A DNA stretch of 64,000 nucleotides, taken from positions 43,609,231-43,673,230 of the forward strand of contig OY998180.1 in the NCBI GenBank assembly GCA_963921935.1. The letters run 5' to 3'. Each line of letters starts with the position of its first letter. Positions within the stretch are counted from its first letter, which is position 1. Shown in pieces: positions 44,445 through 56,683 of the stretch. Made by a program: the position numbers and the translations under genes. The notes beneath the pieces are model-generated. The model was not told the origin of the DNA, did no database searches, and was given only the letters and a program-made list of their open reading frames with translations. The DNA is from Galeruca laticollis. Taxonomy: Eukaryota; Arthropoda; Insecta; Coleoptera; Chrysomelidae.

Positions 44445-47329
44445 GAAAGATTTGATTAAATTAGGTAGTAATAATTTTTAAGAAAGAAAAGAGGTATTTC
44501 ATTATCCTAATAGTTGCTCTACTGATGGTGTAAAACAAAAAATTGGGTCTTATAAATTTTTTTCTTGCCAAATGTTTTTTTAGATCAGCTTAAAGTTTGT
44601 TGGAAATAACTACGTATCTATATATAAAAATTTTATCTGAATACATTTAAGTAAATAAATTGAGAATTATTTGGAAGAATGTGTCTTGTTAGTATCAATT
44701 ATTGAAAATAGAAAAAGTTGGATAAATTTAATAAACGACTTGTTATTTTATGTGCTTTCAATAAAAAAATTTGTGATTCAAACTTTAACTGTTTCTTAAA
44801 TGGAAATTTTATTATTTCCAGAGTAACTTGAGATGTGTACATGGTGCGAAGTTTTACTGACATCCGTAGATGGCAATTTTGGTAGTATATATTATACACA
44901 AACTTATTTATCCATATGAATAATAAAAAAAACTATAAAATAAGTAACGATATCCCTGGGTCGATTTGACCCACTAGAGCCACAAAAAATATACACCCAA
45001 CCACTGAGACACAGCACAAGTGAATATGACTTGGTCATTACCTTGGGGTTGTTCTTTGGATCATTTTGAGTGGGTGGGTGGTAGTGAAGGATTAAGATTG
45101 GCTCAACCGAAAATCAAGCGTAAACTTAAGAATGATGCCAAGAAAAACAATAGAATAGCATTATTCATAACAAAATGGTATTCAACATGAAACGCGAAGC
45201 AATTGATCTGGAATCGTTGAAAGGTAGTGACTGCCTGCACGGATGTATAATAGAAACTTCATTCGAAAGTACGGGATTTTGGAAGAATAATAGAAGGAAA
45301 TGTTTCAGTTTTAACTCAGCAGAAATGTCGAGAAGGGAATGGCTGTTAAAAAACTAGTCAGACTGTCACCGTCAGTCTTTGCATTGCAATAAACAGTGAA
45401 TTTCAATGATCAAAGAAAATTTAATTAACTGGAGAACAAAGTGTCTTTCGAATAAAAAAATAAGGCACGCAATAAAAGACAATTTTTGCGTCCACAGAAG
45501 AATCTGGAAGATTAGTGAACTTTGTATCCCGATTATTTGAATTTAAATCTTGATAAAGAGTTGCCAGAATTTCATCATTAGGAGTGATGACAATGTTTGA
45601 TTTTTTTTTCAGTTTCGTATTACTTGTAATTGTAAATTGGACTACGTGTTTGTTCAGACAAACGATATTTTTCACTATCAATTGACTATTAAAGTATATT
45701 GAACGTAAAATAAAAATGTAACTATAACTACATTTATTCAATAAGGTTGCAAGTGAAATATACAGAGGAAAATATTCTTTAACATTGACTTGGTCTTTAG
45801 AGCAACGCTTCCTGTTAGAGTGGAGCCAAATTGAATTCAAGGCGAGTTTTTGACGAGAAGGGCAGTTTCAGCAAGCTCTCTGGATGCTTTTATAGGAAGG
45901 AATGCGCTCATTAGAGTGTAATAAGATGCTGCTTTATTAGTGAGTAATAAACAGAACTGTCGATATTGTATTGAGAGGACTAAAGATAGAACAGATGTTT
46001 CTTACTTTTATCTGGTAAAGATCCAGAGATATCTAGGCGACCAAAAAAAAAGAGAAAAAGAAACTATGTGAATATGCTTCGTTTTTTATACAGAGTTATA
46101 TGCAAATTCTACAATAGATCAAAATTCTTTGTCTGACGTTTAAATAAATTATAATTTGTCAAAACTGTAATGAAGTCGCAAAAATGTTAATTTCTTTCAA
46201 TTTTTCAAGCGAGTTAATGCGGCTCTGGATACATGTAACATCCGTACAAACAAGGAATGAATTATTGCAACGAATTCATTTCCATTGTGATTATATCCAG
46301 GAATGTTGTTTCAAACACAGCAAAACATTAATTGTAGGATAGTAAACTTATAATGCAAGGTTATTTTTTCTAACATTTTTCAGCGGGTTCGTTATTACAA
46401 AATATTTTTCAGTCTATCGATTTTATGATTTGATTAGTTGTGCTGAAAATTTCTAAAACATGGTTGATTTCAATGTCAACAATGTGATATCGTGCGTTAT
46501 CGTGGTGCTTAAACAATTATTTAAAATGGTACGAAGCGACTCGGTAAGTTCAGTTGAAAACGCTATTAGCCTGTTAGAACGAGGAAGATTTTCCACCGTG
46601 TCTCATTACTTTTGAATGCACTGAACCACTCATACGCACGTTATTCAGACGGAATTTTGCTGAGAATGCGCGTTTCTTATTTCTCGAAAACAAATTATAT
46701 GGAATTGAGAAAAAGTGATCATAAAAATAGTTGGGGAATAAATTAACAGTTTTTTAGCGTGTTAGTCCTTTACTGTAATGCCAGTTCTTCAAGTCCTATC
46801 CTAAATATTTGCAGTTAGTTTAATTTCATATGTTTGATCGTAGAAATCATCATAAATTTCCGAATTATAAATTAAAATATAATTTTAATTTGTAGAGAGG
46901 CCTATATGGCAAAAAAGTTATAAGAAAACTGAGATCATTTTAATATCATATCATTTTTGAGACTTTCTCTATACACTATAATTAATTAAAATATACTGGT
47001 ACTTATGTCAGTTATCTGTATATGTAGGTATGAACAGCAGGCAAATACTGCACTTGAAATGGCTATAAATGAGTTCTGGAATCAAGACATTTAATCACCC
47101 GTGTGAAGTTAGCCACGGACTTTTTTTAACCATCCACGAATATTTTTTTATAAATTAAACTGTACTTCCGCAAAAAATGTTAATATAGGAGACATATAAT
47201 GACATTTTAATAGGCTACATTATTTTATTACCAAAAAATAAAGATTAAGTGATTAAAAAATTTTAAAATAGTTGTTCTTGTACATATTTCACGATTCTGA
47301 ATCGAAAACCCAAAAATAAAAAAAATTAT
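44445..47329. other. No convincing gene
   Basis: Mostly AT-rich. The longest frame is reverse 45421-45840 (139 codons). It begins MNSIWLHSNRKRCSKDQ and has no domain I recognise, no splice or promoter support, and a composition like the surroundings; it may be chance. The forward frame 45175-45357 is similar. CCCTGGGTCGATTTGACCCAC at about 44955 is a near-palindrome also found in part at 33247. Confidence 0.4.
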
Positions 47330-47585
47330 TCAACTATTACTAATTAGATACCAATATACAAAAAATTGTGATGTGTAAGTATTTATTATAACGTCAAAAA
47401 AAATCATAAAGATTACAATTGTACACCGTCGCGCATCGAACGTTTTGAACTCGAAGCCCCAAAATTTCTTCGAATTTTCTTCAACTATTCCAAAGGACAA
47501 TTAGGAAACTATTCACGAAAAATTGTGATGTATTTTTTATAACGTCAAAAAAATTCATAAAGATTACGATTGAGCGCCGACGCAG
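47330..47585 (+). repeat. Two diverged tandem copies, about 155-160 bp
   Basis: AAAATTGTGATGT...TATAACGTCAAAAAAA and TCATAAAGATTAC occur near 47360 and again near 47518, with TTCAACTATT before each. Confidence 0.7.
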
Positions 47586-47990
47586 AAATAACTTTTAGAA
47601 TGCGTGAACGTTGAATTTATCCTTTCAATCAAGACTATTAATCGTTCTTGAATATGCGTTGTGAGCTGGTCTCTCCTCCCCACATTGTAACAAAGCGATT
47701 TCATGCTCTATCGATAATACAAAACATTGAACCGCACTTTCAACTGCTTTTCCGGGATAGATTGGCGGAGAATTACTGGGTACCATAACTGTCTTCTAGG
47801 TACAAAGCTATAGTATTGCTATTAACATGTTGAATACTGCTTCATAAAATAATCAAGAAGCTTTGCCTATAACACGAATTAAATGCCACTATAGACTATC
47901 ACATCAACCAAAAAGAGCAATGTTACTCCATTATACCCATATAACTTTATACCTAGCGAAGGCGTATATGTAGATGGCATCCAGGTTGAA
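47586..47990. other. No gene seen
   Basis: Nothing recognised before the ST172 left end at 47991. Confidence 0.4.
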
Positions 47991-49294
47991 GGTAAACGGG
48001 TTTAAAGATTAAAACTAACTTTTCCACACTTATACACTTCGGAAGCTGTATCGTGCTAAAAAACCGAAATTTCTCTAAAAATTACCAAAAACTGCCAAAA
48101 AGTAGCAAAAAATACCAATAATATAGAATACCTGGATTTATGGGACCCATTGCACTGGCTCTGATGAGCAGAAAATCGATAGGGTTCATTTGTGAGACGC
48201 CGTGAACAATATTCAATCATTGAATAGATGACGCTTTTACTTGATGAAGATCCATACTGAACGATGAAAATAAAACAATTTAATTTGTTTAAAACTTCAT
48301 TTATTTGAACTAATGTTGAATTGAAACTAGTTGACGCGTTTCAGTAACACAGTAGCTTTCTCAAAACGTTTTGAGAAAGCTACTGTGTTAATGAAACGCG
48401 TCAACCAGTTTAAATTGAACATTAGTACAAAGCTTTACACAAACTAAATTGTTTTATTTTTATCGTTCAATATTCAATCATAAAATTGTTCACTTGTATA
48501 CACTCTGGAAGCTGTATCGTTCTAACAAACCAAAATTTCTCCAAAATGACCAAAAATGTAGAATAACTGGATGTTTGGGTCCAGTTCTAGTGGTGAGCTG
48601 AAAATCAATAGGGTTCACCTATGAGACGCCCTAAATAATATCCAATTAAAAAATTCGTCATTTGTATACACTCCGGAGGCTGTATCGTCCTAACAATCCC
48701 AAATTTCTCAAAAAATGACCAAATTTGTAGTATATTTGGATTTATAGGTCCAGTTGTACTGGCTTTCGTGAGCTGAAAATTAATAGATTTCATTTGTGAA
48801 ACAATATCCATCCATAAAATTGGTCAGTTTTATACACTCCGGAAACTGTATCGTGCTAACAAAGCCAAATTTCTCCAAAAATGACAAAAATGTGGTGCTT
48901 CACGTACCATAGCACCCGTTGGACTGGCTCTAGTGAACTGAAAATCTATAGTGTTCATCTGTGAGACGCCCTGAACAATATCCAATCAAAAAATTGGTCA
49001 GTTGTATCCGGAGGCTGTATCGTGCTAACAAACTGAAATTTCTCCAAAAAAGACAAAAATGTCGCACTTCAAGTACGTTAGCACTCGTTGTACTGGCCCT
49101 GGTGAGCTGAAAATCAATAGGTTTTATTTGTGAGATGTCCTGAACAATATCAAATCGTAAAATTAGTGACTTGTAGCACTCCGGAGGCTTTATCGTGCTA
49201 ACGAGACATGTTACGAAAAGTGGCCGACGACAACATACACACAGGATTTTTTTTTCTAAAAACCGTTTTTTCTTGATGTTCTTGCTGAAAAACG
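47991..49294 (+). mobile_element. ST172 repeat element, copy D
   Basis: Left end GGTAAACGGGTTTAAAGATT and ACTAACTTTTCC at 47991, then about six core units (GTATCGT(G/T)C(T)AA near 48045, 48512, 48681, 48848, 49014, 49190). The right end starts at 49205 (ACATGTTACGAAAAGTGGCC) and is cut at about 49294, where LINE DNA begins. It carries an inverted Penelope-type insertion at 48221-48467. Confidence 0.82.
48221..48467. mobile_element. Inverted pair of Penelope-type terminal sequences
   Basis: An almost perfect palindrome: ATAAAACAATTTAATTTGT, TTGAACTAATGTTGAATTG, GTTGACGCGTTTCAGTAAC and GCTTTCTCAAAAC, then the reverse complement from 48368. The right arm reads TGAGAAAGCTACTGTG...GAAACGCGTCAAC, which resembles the second half of a hammerhead motif (after CTGATGA). 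It is flanked by 14-bp direct repeats CAATATTCAATCAT (48207-48220 and 48468-48481). Confidence 0.65.
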
Positions 49295-49700
49295 AAATGA
49301 AGTGAGACGAATAGGATTAACGTGGTCGGTGTTTAAAAACCTAAGGCGTATATTCAGATCAAATATACCGATCTGTTTAAAAATAAAGGTCTACAAGCAG
49401 TGCCTCCTATCTGTGTTAACAATATATAGTGCTAAGATCATAACGTTGACAAACATGTCTGTGCACAAGATCAAAATGGCACACCATGCAATGGAAATGT
49501 CAATACTGGAGTTAACTGACAGTAATCATATCACAAATATTCAGTAATCATATCACAAATATTGAGCTGTATAAGAGAACAAGATTAATAAATGGAGTGG
49601 AGAGAATAATAAGTATAAAAGCTAACTAGGCGAGACACGTTGTAAGAACCCAAAACAGCAGATGAACTAAACGGATCGTGAATTAGCGTTCTAGACAATA
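49295..49700 (+). pseudogene. RTE-type LINE reverse transcriptase, 3' fragment
   Basis: RRIGLTWSVFKNLRRIFRSN, KIKVYKQCLLSVLTIYSAKI and AHHAMEMSILELT follow the conserved tail of RTE-clade proteins (K.K.y.QC.LPv.TYg.E.. then RAMERsmLgi). The catalytic domains lie upstream and are absent. After 49550 a weak continuation has shifts and stops. It separates two ST172 arrays. Confidence 0.75.
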
Positions 49701-49709
49701 TGCACGCGA

Positions 49710-50733
49710 CATAGTATATCTGGAATTATAGGATCCGTTGTACTCGCTCTAGTGAGCTGAAAATCAATACGGTTCATCTGTGACTCACACTTAAGAATAT
49801 CCAATTATAATATCGGTCACTTGTATACACTCCGGAGGCTGTATCGTGCTAACAACCCGAAATTTCTCAAAAAATTACCAAAAATGTGACCCTTCCAGTG
49901 CCATAGCACCCGATGTACTGTCTCCAGTGACCTGAAAATCAATATTGGTTCATTTATATAATACCCTCAACAATATCCAATTATAAAAATGGTCACTTGT
50001 ATACACTTCGAAGACAGTATTGTGCTAACAAACTTAAAATTCAATTGAATTTTTCCAAAACTGACAAAAATATGGTACTTCAAATACCATAGCACTCGTT
50101 TTACTGCCACTAGTGAGCTGAAAATCAATAGGGTTCATCTATTAGATGCCCTGAACAATATGCAATCATAAAAATGGTCACTTGTATACACTCCAGAGGC
50201 TGTATCGTGCTAACAAACTGATATTTCTCCAAAAATGTAGTACTTCAAGTACCATAGCACCCGTTGTACTGGCTCTGGTGAGCTGAAAATCAATAGGGTT
50301 CATCTGTGATATGTCCTGAACAATATTAATCATAAAATTGGCGACTTGTTGCATTCCGGAGGCTGTATCGTGCTAACAAACTTAAATTTCTCCAAAAATG
50401 ATAAAATTTCGTACTTCTAGTACCATAGCACCTGTTGTACTGGATCTGGTGAGCTGAAAATCAATAGGGTTCATGTGTGATATGTCCTGAACAATATTCA
50501 ATCATAAAATTGGTTACTTGTTGCACTCCGGAGGCTGTATCGTGCTAACAAGACCATGTTACGAAAAGTGGCCGACGACGACATACACACAGGATTTTTT
50601 TTCTAAAAACCGTTTTTTCGTGTTGTTCTTGGTGGAAAACGTAAAAATAACTCAAAAATTTCTTCCAAAATTCCAACTTTTTTTGGGTAAACCAATACTT
50701 TTCTCGCATATAGATACGTTGGGCGTAAAAGTA
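49710..50733 (+). mobile_element. ST172 repeat element, copy E
   Basis: Begins within a core unit (ATAGTATATCTGGAATTATAGG), has GTATCGTGCTAA-type repeats near 49839, 50010, 50203, 50366 and 50536, then the complete right end from 50556 to GGGCGTAAAAGTAG at 50733. No left end; cut on that side by the LINE fragment. Confidence 0.82.
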
Positions 50734-52591
50734 GAAGACTTTTTAAATTAATAAATTATAGAGATCCATATTAAATCTAAAAAATAAATTACCCGCATTT
50801 TGACTTTTAGTTCTGACATAGTAGGAATCTTTAGAAAACACCTGCCAAAGGATAATGTAGAATTTTATTGATAAATGAACAGGATCTCCACTAAATTTCT
50901 TCTTAATTATTTTGCATACCAGACATTCCATCAATCTTTCATCTTGAGTCTGCTATTTCTATTGACTTCCCTATTTTTTCTTTCTGATAATTGCTTTAAT
51001 GAGGCTGTGGTTTCTTCCGTTGCCTACACTTCCTATATTTGTTTAATAACGTGTGTTGGATTTTCCAAACTCTGTATGACATTTAATACTTTTTCTGTCT
51101 CTATTTTGATGATACAGATCTTCTAAATATATTTGACTAGTTTTCTGAAGTATGCAACTTTTTATGATTGAAACCAGGTTTACACTATATTAACGTGAAT
51201 TTAAGTTTTCCGACGCTTGTAAAGAATTTTGATTTGAAAACATGTCATTTGTGTAATAAATAAACGTAGCTATAAGTGTAGTGGTTAACGTTACTTGCAC
51301 GTTAGAAGTAATGTCCAGGTATTTTTTTGAAACGTGCTTATTATGCAACTTCAACTCATAATGTTGTTTTATTGGATGTTGAAAAATGTGAAGAACATCG
51401 AGACAGTAATTCGATCTCCAATGGAGGACCTGTACTGTTATATAGTGGCCCGTCAATTTTTTCCATGGAGTTGGACGTTTAATGAAACTTAGTTTTCTCT
51501 ACATCGCAACTCATCTTGAATTATTAATGATTAACTTCTGTAGAGAACTGCTGAAGCTACGCAAGCGCCGTGAAACGAGGCAACTGGGACGAACAAATGC
51601 CGTCTAAATACAACCAATTGTCTGACTGAGTTTAATTCAAGAGGATTATTATAATAGATCCGTTTGAGCTAGTTTTAAATGACTGTTCCTCAAAATTTTA
51701 TTGAAAATGAATTTATTTCAATACATGATCATGCCAAACGTTGCTAATAAGCAGTTTAACTGACCTACATGCAAACCAAACCTTAACTAACTCTAATATC
51801 TATTAGGTCAGCTATTATGAATGATCATTAAGATATGTTTTCCTTGTTATGTTGTATATACCTACATTTTAGTTGATACTTAGGTTTAAATGTGTTTTAT
51901 TGATTTCATTTGTATATATTATTATGATTCCCTGATCAATACTTTTTCCGGGTATTCGTAAAGTTATTAGAGGTAAAGTTAAAAAATGCATGCAATTCGG
52001 ATCAATAATAAATTACAGTTTCATGGGGAATTGAATACGTTTTTCATAAAAATAGTTATTGAAAATCATTTTGAATGTATCAAAATAGACTCTGCTTTTT
52101 TTTAAATTGTATTGAGATCGAAAAATAAAAGTTGGCATCACAACGAGGATTACATAGCGTCACTATTTTTTCACAAATGTTACAGGTTGCTTTAAAATGA
52201 CGCTTACAACGTTTGCCTGAAGAAATTTCTCATAAGATTAAACTAATTGACATGGAGAATGAGGGTTCCAACTTATTAACTTTTTGATATACAGGGTGTT
52301 TAACTTGAAAAAATAAAAGGATTTTATTTCATAACTTAAGAACGGATCAATATTTCAATTTGATATATGGCGGAATGTTTTTAGATTTAAATTCTTTTTT
52401 TTGGATGAAAAACAATTTTCCTTACTTGGGCCAGTGGCTCGCTTTTGGAAAAATTAGTCAATTTACCCCCCTTCCCCTTTTTTTACCTTTCAAACAATTT
52501 TTTTGTATTGCTCAAGGATGTTTACGTAAAATACGCGAGGTTAAAGATATTGGATGTTTATAATAAGCTTGCAGCATCATGTTTTAACTAT
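50734..52591. other. No gene seen
   Basis: AT-rich with no clear coding region. ATACAGGGTGTTTAACTTG at about 52291 is a phrase often found in dispersed insect repeats. Frames 50743-51126 and 51190-51456 have no support. Confidence 0.4.
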
Positions 52592-52789
52592 TAGGGTCAA
52601 GGTGGTAACAGTGGATCACAACCAATTCAAAACAAATGGTAGGTGTAGTTGTTATACAGTCTCGCCTACAGATGACTCTTTCGTTAGCTAAACAGTTGCT
52701 TCAGTTGAAATTTGTACGCGAGATTAGATTTGATTTTAACGGGGTTACAATGCACTGAAAGCTAAGGTTTGTTGTGCCCCCCCCCCCCT

Positions 52790-53700
52790 ATCAGAGCTGT
52801 TAGCGCTACTACTACGGCTCGCCTTCCAGTTCCAGAGTTCTAATGAACTCTAGTACTTGGGACGGCTTCAACGAGGTTAGATCCTCACTCTTACAAGTTT
52901 CTTGTCCGAAGCATTTTTTGTGTTGGCTTGCAATGGCGAGGCATTCTAGAACTAGGTGATCCGGAGTTTCGGAATCTACACTCGTCAATTTCTGCTAGAC
53001 CTATTCTCATTAGGTACTTCCTAAGGCGGCAGTGTCCTGTGAGAAAGCCCGTGAGGAGATGTAGCTTATTTTTACTGAGGTCCAAATATTTTTTGGATAT
53101 AGCAGTATCAAAGTTCCGCAGGAACTTTTTGGAACGTTCCAGCCCGGAAGGCACCGCCAGAGAGCATCTCTTTCGGTTCCCTTTTTCTTCCGCAACTTTT
53201 TCTTAAAGGAGCATTTTCCTACGCCACAGAAAGGCTCTGGGCCAATAAAGGGCGTTTGTGCTCCTTTCCTGGCAAGTGTATTGGACTCTTCATTTCCCGT
53301 GATTCCCGAGTGGCCAGGAACCCAGACTAACTAGACCCTGTTATTCTTGCCTAATTCATCAAGTTTTCTTCGGCACTCCCATGCCAACTTTGAGTCAATT
53401 ACATGGGAGCTCAATGCTTTGATAGCTGCTTGACTATCAGAATGGATCGATATGTCACATTTCTGATAGTTTCTTTCTAGGTTCATTTCCACGCATCTTT
53501 CGATCGCAAGTATTTCTGCCTGAAAGACGCTCGGGAAGGAGCCTAACGATAATGAGTATCTGATGCCAAGCCCAAATACTCCAGCGCCTGCTCCAGTGGT
53601 GGTTTTTGAACCATCCGTATACCATCTAATGGTGTTTTCTTTGAGAGTTTGGGTGGTGTATTCGCTTCCCAGTCTCTCCCTCTTGTACGCGAGAGAGTAT
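52790..53700 (-). pseudogene. LINE 3' end with RNase H domain
   Basis: Reverse strand from about 53700: WYTDGSKTTTGAGAGVFGLG, SVFQAEILAIERC, SIHSDSQAAIKAL, then LVWVPGHSGITGNEESNTLA. These are the D, E, D, H/D motifs of RNase H as found in I- and R1-type LINEs. It then continues to a cysteine region near CRLRKYLMRIGLAEIDECRF. The conserved last Asp (GNE.aD) is Asn. Stops and shifts occur (for example near 53325). More GC-rich than its surroundings. Confidence 0.8.
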
Positions 53701-53935
53701 AGTCAAATAATGGTCAATTTTGTGATTTTACGTCTCTAGTTTTTTTTTCGATGTAAGTGAGCATGGTCTTCTACTAGTCAAAAGGTGATTATTAATAAAT
53801 AATGTTTATTCGTGTGTTGTATCTTCCTGTTTGGACAATATTTTGAACGGTTTAGAAATAATGTAACAAATTGCATAGTTTAGCAATTTGTCTGGTTTTA
53901 CAAAATGTCGAGTAGGTATACAGCGGATCATCAAA

Positions 53936-54033
53936 CCTAGGTACACAGTGAATCATGATCCACTGTGTATCCTATGACTATATAGTCATAGAGTACACAG
54001 TGGATCATGATTCACTGTGTACCCTATAACTAT
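53936..54033. repeat. Hairpin with CACAGTGGATCA words
   Basis: GTACACAGTGAATCATGATC...CTATGAC pairs with GTCATAG..GTACACAGTGGATCATGATTC...; the arms are about 38 bp around TATATAGTC. The word also occurs in the element's terminal repeat, so these may be internal transposase-binding sites. Confidence 0.8.
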
Positions 54034-54119
54034 ATTTTAGCAATATTTTTTATAATCCCTAGTCACGATAAAAATAAATAATTTTCGGTACGGTATATGT
54101 TTTTTTTTTTATTTTCAGC

Positions 54120-55673
54120 ATGTCTAACAACACACAATTACATGGAAAAACTGGAAATTACTCCGAAATTCAGATGAGAGAAGCTCTGCAATTAATAAAT
54201 AATGGCACTAGTATCATAAAGGCCGCAACCCTTAAAAGTATTTCTTTCAGTACCTTTCGTCCGTATTGTGTAAAAATGAGAGAGCTAGGATCGCTTGAAA
54301 ATACGCCTTTACTTTACTACATATTTATTCGGTCAATAAGGTTTTTCCAAAGGAGCAAGAAGATGTTTTGAGGACATATTTCGAAAAATGTGCCCTTATG
54401 TTTTATGGATTAACTACCAAAGAATGCCGGAAAGTAGCATACGAAATTGCCACCATTAATCAAATTAAAATTCCCAAATCATGGGAAGAAAATAAAATGG
54501 CAGGCATTGACTTACTAAAGTTATGTAGAAAGAGAAATTTTTCGTAAACCAGAGCCATGCAGTTTTAGCTAGAGCTACTGCTTTTAACAAGAATAATGTA
54601 GAAACATTTTTCAATAATTTGGAAAAAGTGATGAACAGAAATGCCATTTTTTCCGATGACACGAGGATTTTTAACCTTGACGAAACCTCGACTACGACAG
54701 TGCAAAGGCCACAGAAAGTGATTGCGAAAAAAGGTTACAAAAGTTTAGGGAAATAAAAGAGTGGCGAAAAGGGCACACTCGTCACAACCTGTTGCATTAT
54801 AAGCGCTACCGCCCATTATGGTTTTCACATGCAAAAACTTTAAACGTCATATGATTAAAGGGGCACGCACAGGCACACTTGATCTAGCAACACCTACAGG
54901 TTGGATGAATTCCGAATTATTCCCAGATGTCATGAAACACTTTGTGAAACATTCTACCAGCTCCTATGAAAATCCAAGCATTCTTATTTTCGACAACCAT
55001 GAATCACACCCATCAGTAGAAGCACTAGACTTGGCGAAAACTTCGGGAGTTCACATTTTAACATAACATCCACATACATCCAATAAACTATAACCATTGG
55101 ATGTAGAAGTTTTTGGACCCTTCAAAAGTTATTACTATGCGGCCATAGATTCATGGATGCTCCACAATCCTTGTATACCAGTAACCAGCTACCACGTTGC
55201 TGAATTTTTGGATCTGCTTTTTTAAAATCTACGACTCCAGTGAATATTACTCACGCGTATAAGAAAATAGGGATCTTTCCGTATGATAGAAACATTTTCA
55301 CGGAAGCCGACTTTCTGCCTAGTTCTATCACAGATAGGCCATGTCATGATTGTACCGACAGATGTGGAGTATTACAAAAAACTTCTATTTTTTTGAATGC
55401 AGAGTAGGCTACAAAAGATGGTATCCATATTACTGATCCACAACCCGGACCATCATGTGAAAAAATACCCGAAATACATCATACTCATATACTTCCTCGA
55501 CCATCACTTGAGCGAACACCTGTAAATCGAATTTATACTAACCACGACTTGCAAAATTGAGAAAAAAATGCATTCGCTGGGGCGAGCTTGGTTCCTATTA
55601 TTTCTACGTTTGAATTTAGAAATCCTCTTAAGACTGAACCGCGAAAAAATAAAAGAAAACCTAAGAAACTTGG
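54120..55673 (+). pseudogene. pogo-type transposase, main part
   Basis: MSNNTQLHGKTGNYSEIQMR starts a helix-turn-helix of the Psq type. Later parts, with shifts, read FPKEQEDVLRTYFEKC, AFNKNNVETFFNNLEKVMNR, IFNLDETSTTTVQRPQKV (first catalytic Asp), MIKGARTGTLDLATPTGWM, ILIFDNHESHPSVEALDLAK (second Asp), and PLDVEVFGPFK followed by GIFPYDRNIF. This is the DDE_1 order of pogo/Tigger proteins. Stops at about 54370, 54756 and 55065. It is interrupted at the codon before 55676 by a DD82E element; the tail resumes at 58584. Confidence 0.82.
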
Positions 55674-56018
55674 TAGAGTTGTTGGAATATCTCATGAACA
55701 GTGGCCCCACCATGCGCAGACGACGATTATACGACTCCGAGATACCTACACTCTTTACTGAAAATATCGTCATTTATTTTCTTTCATCGCATTGAAACGA
55801 TCGTTTGTTCGAGGTGTTAGTGAACTTATTATTTTCTGTGTTTATTTTAAGGGTAACGCGTTTTAATACTTAGTGTTTGATATAGACAGTATAGTTAATA
55901 GTTAAAAGGAGTTTACGATTGTTATAGACTTATAAATTTAGTTATGTACGTATATATTATTATTTATTATTATTATTTTGGTTGCATATTTACGATATGA
56001 AATATTATTTTATTTTCC

Positions 56019-56102
56019 CCCCAACCCAATCTATGATGCGAGAAAAGTATTGGTTTACTCACAAAAAAGTTGGATTTTTGAATTTTGTTTTGAGTTTTTC
56101 AG
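56019..56102 (-). repeat. ST172 right-end fragment
   Basis: CCCAACCCAATCTATGATGCG, AGAAAAGTATTGGTTTAC and AAAAAGTTGGA match the right end of ST172, reverse orientation. Diverged and incomplete. Confidence 0.6.
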
Positions 56103-56479
56103 CGATTAATACACGCCTATCCTAACAGTCAATGAGATTTCTTCAATTTCTTAAAATCAACCAATTAACTATCATTTTAAATGATGGAAAAGCTACCTAA
56201 ATTTCTCAATAAATGATAAATATGCGCCTTGCTGTTAATCAACTATGCCGTGAATGTCACTGTCAGATTATTTTTGAGTTTTCCTAATACAACGTATTTT
56301 CAAAATGGCAATATTTAGCAAAGAATCTCTAGAAAATATTGAAAAAACTGTACAGAGTGTTACTCCGAGAAGTACAGTTAATAAATTGTCTGCATTCATG
56401 TACTTGTGTATTTATCTCCCTAAAATACATTCGAGATAATTTTCGTAATCGAGAAATACATTACAAATTGTATTCAAAT

Positions 56480-56568
56480 TTTAATGTCACGGCAAAAATT
56501 ATAGAATCAAGAGAATTAAAAAAATCACTCGAGCAAGCTCTCGTGATTTTTTCACTCTCTTGATTCTC
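56480..56568. repeat. Short hairpin in DD82E element 5' region
   Basis: AGAATCAAGAGAATT...AAAAATCACTCGAG pairs with CTCTCGTGATTTTTTCACTC...TCTTGATTCT; about 30-bp arms with small bulges. Confidence 0.7.
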
Positions 56569-56683
56569 GATTTATTGCCATGACTATAAAACTTTCATAC
56601 AATCAAACGTGCATTTATCGATAAAAAAATGATCTCTCTGGGCCCTATAAAATTATAATTTTTTTACAGACAAATCTTCAATC

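Noticed and set aside
45421..45840. 139-codon reverse frame as a gene
   Set aside because: No domain, splice or promoter support; composition like its surroundings. Mentioned only within the gap description.
47600..47720. Possible tRNA gene
   Set aside because: No A and B box pair or cloverleaf could be drawn.
52778..52792. Poly-C run as another foldback end
   Set aside because: No GTGAAGYTRGC motif and no partner; it lies at the 3' end of a LINE fragment.
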